A stretch of DNA of 64,000 nucleotides from Bryopsis sp. KO-2023 (Eukaryota; Chlorophyta; Ulvophyceae; Bryopsidales; Bryopsidaceae). The notes under the pieces were generated by a model, which saw nothing but the letters and a program-made list of their open reading frames with translations, was not told the DNA's origin and searched no databases. The translations under genes and the position numbers were made by a program. The stretch is from NCBI GenBank assembly GCA_030272585.1, contig BSYQ01000013.1, positions 2,852,001 to 2,916,000 on the forward strand. Reading direction: 5' to 3'. The stretch's first letter is position 1. Each line of letters starts with the position of its first letter. Positions 25,951-35,453 of this stretch are shown piece after piece.

Positions 25951-26478
25951 ATGGGTAACTTTACGACGAAAAGAGCGGAGCCCGGGGAGGAGACAAACGT
26001 GGATGGCCCTGAGTCGAGTGAAGATCGTGTGTTTGAGCAACCATCTCGATACATCGAAGAGCTCTCTACCTCGCCGTCTGAAACGGTAGACGGTCCCTGT
26101 AAAGACCTTGTGGATATTCCCTGGGGAAACGGCGCTTGGCTTATCCACGTCGGGGTTGTCGATCGGATCAGCGAGGTGGGGAAAGCAGTCGACGGAGGAG
26201 GCACACCTGGAGGGATCGTCGAGGGTCGCAAAAAAGAAGATATTGTCGAGGGTGAGGAGGAGAGTACGGCGGAAGGAAAAAGGAGGAGCTCGGCGGGGCA
26301 CAAGCGGAGGTTCGAAGATATCTCCGATCCCGACGACCTGGTCGAGCAAGAGAAGAGGAAAATTAGGAAAAGGGGCGTGGAGGACGGGGAGGAAACCTGC
26401 ACTTGCTTTGGGTGCTATAGGAGAAAGCACTTTCCCAGGAGGCTGGTTTTGTTGCGGAACAATCTGGCCATGTCATGA
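25951..26478 (+). CDS. Possible single-exon protein with N-myristoylation-like start
   Basis: An uninterrupted 175-codon frame begins MGNFTTKR, which fits the N-myristoylation consensus (Met-Gly at the start, small or polar residue near position 6). The product is highly charged: acidic in the first half (PGEETNVDGPESSEDR), basic and Glu-rich later (EGEEESTAEGKRRSS, EQEKRKIRKRG), and ends near a Cys-containing CTCFGCYRR. I recognise no domain. Comparable open frames occur on the opposite strand over the same bases, so the coding assignment is uncertain. It ends 156 bases before the CACTA-type element. Confidence 0.35.
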   Translation: MGNFTTKRAEPGEETNVDGPESSEDRVFEQPSRYIEELSTSPSETVDGPCKDLVDIPWGNGAWLIHVGVVDRISEVGKAVDGGGTPGGIVEGRKKEDIVEGEEESTAEGKRRSSAGHKRRFEDISDPDDLVEQEKRKIRKRGVEDGEETCTCFGCYRRKHFPRRLVLLRNNLAMS

Positions 26479-26910
26479 CTTTTGCTAGGTTCATTGGGTA
26501 AGGCTCTGAGGGGAGCTGCAATGTGTTTTTATCACTGCCACAAATATTTCCTTCTGATGCTTTTTGGATGGTTTCTGGCTGTCAATTGCATTGGCTGGAA
26601 TTACTTGGTGGAAAAAACTAGAGTCCAAACAAACACTACGAGAACAGCCTGGCTATACGATATAAAATCTTCTATCGTACGATACAAATTCCAGATTTCA
26701 GCTGAATTTGTATCGTACGATAACAAGAACCAGCGGTGGTTGTATGGTACGATATGAATCGCGGGAACAGGCGGTTGGTGGAATACAAATATCTTATCGT
26801 ACGATACAAATTCCTTTGTTTTCGGCTGATTCTGTATCGTACGATAAAAACATCGCACGCAGAAGGTGTCCAAGCCGCAAAGCCGTTGCCTTCTTTACCT
26901 TCTTTCAGTG

Positions 26911-26974
26911 GGGGATACCGCGCCTCTTGTAATTGTCACTCACAGTGCGGTAAAGACCCCACTGCGGTATCCCC
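26911..26974. repeat. Inverted repeat (hairpin) inside the CACTA element
   Basis: GGGGATACCGC near 26911-26921 pairs perfectly with GCGGTATCCCC near 26963-26974, leaving a loop of about 42 bases. It lies just inside the left subterminal repeat block. Confidence 0.65.
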
Positions 26975-27032
26975 AACCTATTCGTATCGTCCACACCTCT
27001 GTCTTTTGGAACCGGGTGTTGAAAAGGTAGGA

Positions 27033-27085
27033 AAGCGCGAGGGAGTCGAACCCTCTGAGTATCGTGGACCAACTCCACCGCTTTT
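27033..27085 (-). other. tRNA-like mini-structure, left end of transposon
   Basis: On the minus strand there is a perfect 5-bp T-arm with a 7-base TTCGACT loop (27039-27055) that contains a perfect B-box, GGTTCGACTCC. Upstream lies CGGTGGAGTTGG, which fits the tRNA A-box at all but one position. The flanks AAAGCG and CGCTTT can pair as an acceptor-like stem. The spacing is far too short for an anticodon arm, so this is not a normal tRNA gene. It faces outward from the transposon. Confidence 0.5.
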
Positions 27086-27890
27086 CGTGTCGCCACTCGT
27101 CTCATGGAGGAAACAAGATTGGTGTGGTGGTGGATGTGATGACAGAGTGAAATGATTGATGTTATATTTTTTATCGTTACATGTCTGCGCCGAAATTTTA
27201 TCGCAGCATTTTCCTTGCTGCTGCTATCGAGCTGTTGAGACTGGTTTCGGCGAGCGAAAAAGTGAATTGCGAATGCCGGGCCCGCGGCAGCAGAGGGAAA
27301 ATGGGAGTCCTTGTCCAAGTTCGCCCACCCTCGCTGTGCAATACCACCTCTCCAGGTATGGGGGCTCCGTTTTTCTTTCTGTAAGTTTGACATTGGGAAG
27401 TAAAAAAATGTCCCTTGAGCCGAAACGCGACCGCGTGAGTTATGGCTAGGGGACGCGAGGGTCCCGTCCGTACCCTGTCTTTCCCGGATTGAGCCGCTCC
27501 TGTACGATTTTCCCGGCACTGATTGGGGTTGCTTTGCTGGGTTTGTTTCATACGACACTGCGGAATCTCAGGTCCCAGGTCAGGGTTGGCGATGGTTGCT
27601 GTGCTTTAAAATGTGATAATTGTTTTGTCTCCAGGGCCCTTTGGTGTAGTCTTGGGGTTGTGACGGTTGACAAGTGTATTGATTTTTTAGGGATAGTTTT
27701 CTCTAAAATTCCCCCATTCCCCTTGTGTATTCGTTTATTCTTATGAGCATTGGTGTGCTTTGTGTGCCTTTAACACCCTTTTGATATGTGTGTGCATTCT
27801 GCAGAGTGACAAAAAGGTTTTGCTAACTTTAGAACAGATAACCATTTTCGGGGTTTGACATTCGATCTAAGAGTCAGTTGAACACCATCC

Positions 27891-28267
27891 ATTTGCACCG
27901 AAAAACGGCATACATGCTGTTGCATTAGCTGTGATGCTTGCTCCAGTATCAAGATATGCTGGGATGGGGATGAAGAGAACCCCGCTGTTAATAGAGATAA
28001 TGAAACACCCCCTGGTCTGCTATCAGATTTGAAAGATACCTCAGTGGGTCAACAACAAAAGCCTGGAGGCCGAGAGGAAATTCCACCCGGAGATCGAAAA
28101 TGCGAGGCATAATAGGGTGGGCAGAATATGGATGTGGCTCATTCGGGTGCTACAGAGGGGTTGAAGAGAAAACAGGTAACCGGCGCTACAGAAAGTGTTG
28201 CATTTTGTGAAATTGGTGGTGGTCCTCCCAGGAAGGATGATGATGTTGCAGTGCTTGCAGCAGGTGC
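27891..28267 (+). pseudogene. Degraded Cys-rich reading frame inside the CACTA element
   Basis: One frame reads ICTEKRHTCCCISCDAC and then an acidic stretch to tandem stops at about 28111-28116. The same frame then continues as MDVAHSGATEGLKRK and beyond to about 28267. The Cys spacing (CCC-x2-C-x2-C) suggests a former zinc-binding segment. I cannot assign it to a transposase or a captured host gene. Confidence 0.35.
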
Positions 28268-29183
28268 GCTTCAGCGTTTTTCTTGTATTGTTTTCATTCG
28301 TTTGGCACAAATGAAGTCGAGTCCTTTGTTGATCCAGTTATTTCTGACAACTTTAAGTCTGATCTGCCACAAGGAATGTGGAGCACTCTTGTTTTTTTGT
28401 GTGTGTGTGTATGGGCGAAGGAGTTGGGATAAGAGGGAAGACAAGGGAATCACAGACTCCTGCAAAAAACGAGTGGGGAGAAAAAAGGGGTGTGCTTGAT
28501 ACAATGGAACAAAAACCAGGTGGGTTTTCATATGCTTTTTATGTACCCGTTCAACTGTATTTTCCTTTCTTTGTTTCCAGTAATTGGCATTCCAGAACAT
28601 CAGGATCCTTGCCATGGTGGAGACACTGGTTTGCTGGGTGATGTGGCGAGGCTGCTGCAAGAGTTAATCAGACATTTGTCGGTGTCAGTTTGGAGGGGGG
28701 GGCTCAAACTGGAGATTTTCTGTTCCCCCTATGAGACTGAAAGTGGTGAAGTAGGTGGTGGTGCTGGAATCTTATCGATGTTTCTGTCGATATAAAGATT
28801 TTATTTCCAAATGACCTTGTTTCCTCTATTAGAGCTTCCTTTGTAGTTAGGTGGTGGTTTGGAGGGGAATGCAGCCTGGGGTCTAAGAAGTTCCTGGTGG
28901 TGTGGACAACCTGAATCTATTGGATGGTATTGACTATTTGCCAGACCCTGCCCTGTTTCCTTTTAAGGAAGTGGACTGGAGGAGAGCAAGAGCCATATGT
29001 GCCATGACAACTTCCAAAAATGGGAGTTATAATACTGGTTGCATGTAAAAAGCTAGCAATCAAAATTGAAGAGGAGGCACAAGCACTTCTCAGCTGGATT
29101 TAGGCAAATGCATGTGAACTAGGGGCCAGTGCATCTTTCATTGTGCGAGTTGCACAGAGTATTTGAAAGTGCAAACTGTATAG

Positions 29184-29231
29184 ATGGTATGCCAGGTGGC
29201 AGTCCAACCAGGTTCGAGTCCTGGATATCAT
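29184..29231 (+). other. tRNA-like mini-structure, right end of transposon
   Basis: ATGGTAT (29184-29190) pairs with ATATCAT (29225-29231) as a 7-bp acceptor-like stem with one G-T pair. Between them is a perfect 5-bp T-arm, CCAGG/CCTGG, with loop TTCGAGT (29208-29224), which contains a perfect B-box. TATGCCAGGTGG upstream resembles an A-box. Only 17 bases separate the stem and the T-arm, so D and anticodon arms are absent. It faces outward and lies about 380 bases from the right end, mirroring the left structure (about 405 bases). Confidence 0.55.
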
Positions 29232-29606
29232 TGAATTATCATTGTTGCTCTTATCGTATCTCCATGTAAACAGTGTACGACACGATCCACTGCCATATCG
29301 AACAGTGATATCGCGATATCGACGCGCTTCCCTCGAAACATCGTACGCTAAGTTTGAACCACTCTACGATGTTTCCCTCACAACATCGTACGCTATAGTT
29401 CGACCACTATACGATGTTTCTCCCAAACATCGTACGCTGCGTTTGAGCTATCATACCATACACAAAACGTATCGTAAAAACGTGCGGTTGACCCAGTTTA
29501 TACGGTACGTTTTGTATCGTACGATACAATTCACGTCGCGTGCGATACAGAGTGTACCGTATACGATACAAAAAACGTATCGTATAGCCTGGTTGTTCTC
29601 GTAGTG

Positions 29607-32130
29607 AAAAAAGAAACAGCACATGGAGTAAAGAGGGAAAAAAACACATGGTGTCAGATCTGAGAAAATGTTGAGGAAAAAAAAAAGAGTTTGAAAGAAA
29701 AACATCTATTTAGATTTTGTGGAAGCTGTTTCGGGAGCTTCAAATATTAAAATATGGTTTAAAACAAAAAAATGTATGGAAAAATAGTGGTGGTTTCGGC
29801 TTGCATCAGGATTTTTTCACAATGGAGGGGGTGGGGGGGATTTTGTCTAAATCCGACTGGGAGTTTTTTTAGTTTTGGAATTTGGAGGGTCAATGGGGTT
29901 GAACAGGTTAGCTCGAATATAGATTTGTTATGATGCATCATTTCTTTTTAAAAATTGTATACACAATGAAAGAAAAATTGAAGCAATTTTTTCACATGAA
30001 TGGCAGGCAAAAATGCGGTAAAAAAATGCAAGCTGCGAAGCTCAAGGGTTCTGAGGATCTTTTTCTATACCCAGCTGTTTCAAGCTTAGATCTGTGCTTT
30101 CAGAGATATCTCAGAGGTATCGATACCTCTTGAATGATTCGCTAACGATCAATTTCACAAGTGCAGAAATTTCGTTTTCGTAAACGGCAGGGAGAGGGGG
30201 GATTGCAAAATCCAGCTGGAAAACAGTCAACCTCCAGATACTCTGAAACTCATATCTTTCGCGCGCCAGTTCAGAATCGTTTCTCGGTTCTTTTGCATTG
30301 TTTGTTTTCGTGCTTTGGTGTATGTATTGCTATAGAGCGCAAATGGTTTGGGAAAAATCGAGGGATGAGATATTGACCAGCGGTGGCGGCCGAAGAAGGG
30401 CATTTCTCGTTTGTGTGTTCTTGCTTTTGTTTGGCTGTGGCTGAACGAATGTGATGAATTCTCTTATTGCGGAGAAATGATGCGGCAAGACTCCAAAATT
30501 AGGAGGTGTCCAAGCAGAAACGGCCTCCTTTCGGCCGAAATCTCACTCCAAATTTGAAGTTTCAATGGTTTGGATTTTCGAGGCGTGGAGTTGTCTATTT
30601 TTTGATGCAATTCATCTTCAGTCTGACAGCATTGATCAAACTGTGAGATCCTTCCACCCCATCTAGAATATCAATCTGTTATAAAAATGCATCAAAGGTA
30701 GATTAATTATTCCACCATTAACAGTAAGTTCCATCTCACTTTTTTTTTAATTATGCCCCTGACAGATTGATTGCCTATTTCTGTTTTGCAATCCAAGAAC
30801 ATTTTTTTATCAGCTTTCATCTCACACTTTTCCCCACGTGGATGTCTCATAACACTTCATGGATCCATCGAATGCCATCATCCTACCCCTCACATATATA
30901 GAACCAATTCAGGATAGCTTGGATTTCCCTACGGTATGTTTGCTTGTTTATCGATCCAGTGCACAACCCTACCACAGCCTGCAGTTTAATCCATAGGTTT
31001 TCCCCCCAATTCTACAATGATTTTACATCATATAGTAAAAGTACTTCACAAAACCCCCAAATCCTTTGAATAAGTTTTCCTCTCATTAAGTTTATCCTTG
31101 TCCAATGACTGAATGAATGCTCAAGCATTGTTCAGAATTTCCCTCCCTCCCCAACAAGAATAGAATAAAATAAAATCAGACACTTCCTTTCGAAAATGCA
31201 GAATTTTCCAGCCAACCAAAATTGGGAGCTATAGTAGCTCCCACCAATCAGAATGGGGAAAAATGGTGGAGCCACATGATGCCTCTAGAAAAAAAAAATC
31301 CCCTTATCAACCCTTGAACATTTGCAAGCCTGCATCATATGCTCAACAGGGCATTAACTAATTTTCCCTCTCGGATTTCAGAAAATGGAACATCTTTCCA
31401 TTCTTCTTTTCTTTGCCAGTCAGACAAACAAAACAATTCTGCCGTTCCTTTCTTTCCATTTTTTCGCCCAGGCCAGCACCCCCCCCCCAAAAAAAAAGCC
31501 GAGATACGAAAAAACCTGATTTTTTTTTTCCCGCCACAAGGCCTTCTCCCCTCAATTTTTGTTTTCTTGATTTTTGCTTGAATCTCATCCGTCGCAAAAA
31601 GAAAAATTATATCTTCTCTGTCACCAGTACATGCACGCATTCACATGAATCCATCTGAATCCAAGCAGTTCCGTCAATTGTCTATTTTTTGCAATTTCTC
31701 CCCATCAAAAAAGAAACTAATCCGAGAATCACTGGAACCCAATTCAACGATTCCTTCTCTCAGTTTTCTAAACCCAGCGTGCATGCCAGCCCCCATGGCG
31801 AAACAAGCAAGTTGTAGCTACCAACAGACGAAATCTGGGACATTCACTAACTGCAATTCCCAAATTCTTTTTTGCAAGTCCAGTCAGGTTTTTTCCACCA
31901 TCGATAAAGTCTGCAGAACTCCAAATCCCAATCCATGCACGATAAAAAATAGCTTTCCAATGCACCTGCAATATCAATGAGAAAAAAAAAACTGTCAGGA
32001 TTTTCTTCCTTTGCACTTTCCATGAATAAACTCGAATAGAAAAAACAAAGAATCAGAATCTTACCTTTCGGTCAAGTCAATCCCAATCATGGAAGCTCCG
32101 AAATGGAAGAAAAGAAAGAGGGGGGGGGGT
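29607..32130. other. Stretch with no confident gene
   Basis: It is AT-rich with scattered homopolymers, including a C-run/A-run near 31481-31496 and T-runs near 31519. Short ORFs overlap on both strands without recognisable domains. Part of 31800-32090 could hold decayed 3' exons of the kinase fragment at 32273-33100: a possible ATTGACTTGACC (IDLT) lies where a DFG-like motif would be expected, but this is too weak to call. Confidence 0.4.
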
Positions 32131-32236
32131 TGCACCCCGCTTCAGCCAGCGCGGGGTGCTGTGAAGGCCCCCGAACCTAACTGCCTCCCCCACCCCAGGC
32201 CGGCAGAGGGAAAAAAAAAGGAAAAACCCTCTGCCA
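32131..32236. repeat. Paired-hairpin repeat, copy A
   Basis: Hairpin 1 pairs GCACCCCGC (32132-32140) with GCGGGGTGC (32151-32159), 9 bp. Hairpin 2 pairs GGCAGAGGG (32202-32210) with CCCTCTGCC (32227-32235), 9 bp, around an A-rich loop. A second copy with the same order and orientation lies at 35299-35412. Both lie just downstream of related kinase sequences. Confidence 0.75.
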
Positions 32237-32272
32237 GCCATTTATCCCCCCCCCCCTCCCAATTTCCTTTAC

Positions 32273-33100
32273 TCAATGCAGGGCTCCATGTTGATGTCTC
32301 TGTGCATCACCCCGCGGCAATGCAATGCCTCCAGTTGCAGGAGGAGGTTGGCAGCGATGAACCTGGGCAAACCAATTTTTTTCATGTGTTATCGTCCCAC
32401 ACCAAATATATTTCCACCCAAAGGACGTCTTTTTCGACGTCTCCCATCCCAGCAAAATATTCCAGGTGACGTCTTTCCCGACGTCTCGTATCGTAAGCAT
32501 GCACTTTCAAAGGCAGGTGCTTTTACGTACCGGCACACGCCAATGGAGCGCGACTGCCCGGCGGCGAAGTACCTCGCCAGCTGCCATCCAGAAAACAGGT
32601 CCTGCAGAAAGAGTCGCAGCATGTGAATTCAAAGAGCGTCACGGGAAAGAAAACAAGAAAGTCACGCTGCGGCGAAATTGAACCAGCTTCTGAGCTCACG
32701 CCGATGAGGTTACAGTGGTTTCCTTTGTGAAGGGCCACCGCGAATGAGGAACGCCGAGGTTTGAGCGAGTTTCGTCTGTGCGAAATTCGGAGTTTCGATG
32801 GGCGTGAAAGAGCAACGAGGTTCGACAAACTACTGCTCTTACCTCAGCCAAAGGGAGGACTGAGCTGGGTTGGGAGACGGCTGCTGCGATGGTTGGGCTG
32901 GCATCTACACCAGAGGCGCCGTCGCGGTTTGCCTCCACTTTCACCGGTGTGCTGCGGTCGGCACGGTTGTGCTCCTGTCCGCTGTTTTCAGCGACCTCCA
33001 CCTCTTCAGGTTGGCGGAGATTGCGCCGTCCACGCCGTCTGTTGAACAGGTGCAAGATGCCCCCTATTGTGATGACTGTCGCGATGGTTACGGCATGCAT
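32273..33100 (-). pseudogene. Partial paralogue of the membrane-anchored AGC-like kinase
   Basis: The first exon (32843-33100) starts MHAVTIATVITIGGILHLF, a membrane segment followed by RRRGRR. This is the same plan as the first exon of the complete gene at 35454-37691. A 71-base exon at 32531-32601 (DLFSGWQLARYFAAGQ) has the same length and phase as that gene's exon 3. The exon at 32273-32362 reads FIAANLLLQLEALHCRGVM then HRDINMEP, a catalytic loop with HRD intact and Asn near the expected place. The N-lobe exon is missing between 32843 and 32601, the catalytic-loop exon is cut to about 90 bases, and no clear DFG, APE or C-lobe follows. It is most likely a partial or decayed duplicate, although the sibling with the better-preserved body has lost HRD. 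Confidence 0.62.
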
Positions 33101-35298
33101 GGTGAAGCTGCTCCGTCTCACGATCAATAGTCCGCAAGGTGTACCAGGTGGTCTTGCGTTCGCAGGTGAGTTTGCTTGCCTGAGAGCTCTGTTTTCCTTG
33201 CTGCAGAGCTCTTAGTAATTTCTGGACAATTACTTGAGTTTGAGTGAGATCTGAGTCAGTTCACAATTTGTGATGGTAGAGTCGGCATAATTGTTGCAGA
33301 ATTCTGCAAGCATATTTCAGGGTGTTCTTCTAAGAATACCCAAGCTGAAAGCGAGAAACGCTGTATCGCGATAGAGTCGACCTGCAGTGGATAGGGTGGG
33401 AAAATCTCTCGAAGAAAGCACCAAACACTTGCGAGTGGCGTGGTCGCGGACGCCATTCACGCTCGATCTGTTCCCAGTCGAACTAGTGGCCGGGATCGTT
33501 TGCAGGTGTTTCCTTTGATCTCAGAAGTGGGTTCACGAGTCGCTGTCGTGGTTGCTCATGCTTTTGTCCGCTATCGCTACTTTTGTCGTTCAGTAGGCCA
33601 CTGAACGATTGTGTGCAACCCTATTGGAAAATCGTGTATCGAAAAGTTAATGTTTCTGATTGAAGTCTGAATTGTGATATCATGGAGTCAAAACTGTATG
33701 GAGTTCTATGCTGCTGTGAAAAATTCAAACTTGGAATTCGAATTCTTGTTTTGATTACTAGTACCAGTCCGATTTCAAAGCAACCAGCAAAGAGATTGCA
33801 AAACCTTTCTGTTTTGCATCACTGTGGCTCAACCATTTTCTTTGGTAGGTTTTCTTTTTTTTTCTCTTTATTTCTACTTGTTTAGGAAAAATAAAAATAA
33901 GAAACAAGAATATTGCTTTGCACCCAAAAACCAATGGAAGGGCATCTTCCATAGTTTGTGATTCAGGTTCTTCCTTATGCAAATCTTAAAAAAAAAAAGG
34001 AGTGACAGTCGTAGTTTACTATTCTCCACTGTGTTTTTTTTCTCTCCAAAAAAAATCCAAAAAATTATCATAATCTTGTGAATTATTTGTTTCATTTTCT
34101 TACAGAAATCAAAAGAGTCTTCTGGTAGGATCAATTTTGCCCCTTGCTGTCATTACCAAGGATGAAGATTAGTAATATTCTTATTTGAGTCTGCCCACAG
34201 GCCCCCCTTGTGGCAATAGTGATTTCAAATCTATCTAAAATACAAAGTACAAAGTATAGAGTACAAAAAAATGCTTTTTCCAGTACAAAAATGAAAAACT
34301 ACTCTTCCCCAGAATCTTGTCTACCGAATCCCACTTCCCATCTTCTTTCCCCATCCAGTGAAACTCTAACATGGCATCATTTGCCTGATTTTCAGGGATG
34401 CCAAATACCTTTTTCGATGAAAAACAAATGCCCCATCCATTTTTTTTCTCCCCCTCTATTTTTTTTCGCCGTAAATTGGCGGCCCCATGAAATAGACTCT
34501 CAAAGTCTGTTCACTTTATTTTGGCAATACTTTTTGTCCATCCCAGTTTTCAAAAATTTCCATCCAACCCTCCAATTGAGGTGATGGTATGGTAACTGTT
34601 ATACTTATTCGTCTCCCTCTTCGCTGAAAACTATACATTCAAATTTCTTGCCCAACGCCAATAGAAATATTTCTATTGTATTTTTCCCTTCACCCAAACA
34701 TCTGTTTTTAAGAATCGGACACGGCTGTCAATTGTTCTTCCCTCCTCATGATGTCAATCCAGAATTCCAAACCATCCAAGTTTGCTTCCCAGCATTTTAC
34801 CACCCAATAATAATCTCCATGCACGTTCAAACCCACCCATTGTTCTGACCAAATTTATCGGATCTTTCTTCCTTCTGTATTGAATTCACCCTCCCTGGTT
34901 CCAATGCCAACACAAAATGGAATGCATTTCTTCCTCTTTAATGTGTGTTGCTTCCATTTTCCATCTTTTTATTCAGTAACCCCACTGATCCTTCTGCATT
35001 CATTCCCCGTGATTTGAAAAACAAGCAGCACTCCGACAATGACCTTTTGCTCCAGTGTGGCAAACAATTTTCAAACTCCTCCCCTCCAATTGACAGCAAC
35101 TCCCAGCTCCAAACCAGTCCAGCCCAATCCAGATCAAGCGCAACCAAAAAACACACTACCCGAATCCAAATGAGTGGAGATCACTTCACAGGTCATGCAC
35201 ACAATCAAAATCACAAAGAATCAACAGAAACATGGGATGCTGAATGCTCACCTCTCCATTCCTGGATTTCTGGAGTAGACAAAGGGGACCCCGGGGAA
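33101..35298. other. Stretch with no confident gene
   Basis: Its left part may hold the promoter of the kinase fragment at 32273-33100. The rest is AT-rich, with ORFs below 135 codons and no recognisable domains. Confidence 0.4.
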
Positions 35299-35412
35299 TG
35301 CACCCCGCTCCAGCCAACGCGGGGTGCTGTGGAGACCTCCTAACGAAATGCCTCCCCCCTTCCGGGACCAGCAGAGGGTAAAAAAAAAAAGGAAAAAAAA
35401 CCCTCCACCAGT
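35299..35412. repeat. Paired-hairpin repeat, copy B
   Basis: GCACCCCGC (35300-35308) pairs with GCGGGGTGC (35319-35327). A second, shorter stem pairs GAGGG (about 35374) with CCCTC (35401-35405) around an A-rich loop. It aligns along its length with copy A at 32131-32236. It begins about 40 bases beyond the stop codon of the kinase gene. Confidence 0.75.
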
Positions 35413-35453
35413 CCCATTCCCCCCCCTAAGTCCTTCTCAGTAGGGCTGAGGAG

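Larger units (their letters stand above)
26634..29606. mobile_element. CACTA (En/Spm)-type DNA transposon, probably non-autonomous
   Basis: The left end begins CACTACGAGAACAGCCTGGC and the right end, read on the minus strand, begins CACTACGAGAACAACCAGGC. That is an inverted repeat of about 28 bases continuing into TATACGATA. Both ends open with CACTA, the hallmark of the superfamily. The flanks are AAA on the left (26631-26633) and AAA on the right (29607-29609), matching the usual 3-base target duplication, although A-rich surroundings make this weak alone. Inside each end are many copies of a TATCGTACGATA-like palindrome (26660-26850 and 29270-29580), like the subterminal transposase-binding repeats of CACTA elements. 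At 2973 bp it is short for an autonomous element, and I see no transposase catalytic region. The interior holds only a degraded Cys-rich frame. Confidence 0.85.

Noticed and set aside
25845-26430. Minus-strand ORFs of 179-185 codons
   Set aside because: Ser/Pro/Thr low-complexity reads opposite the charged plus-strand ORF. Neither strand is certain, but the plus frame has the more protein-like composition and an MGN start.
27033-27085. Ordinary tRNA gene
   Set aside because: The T-arm is perfect, but there is no room for D and anticodon arms.
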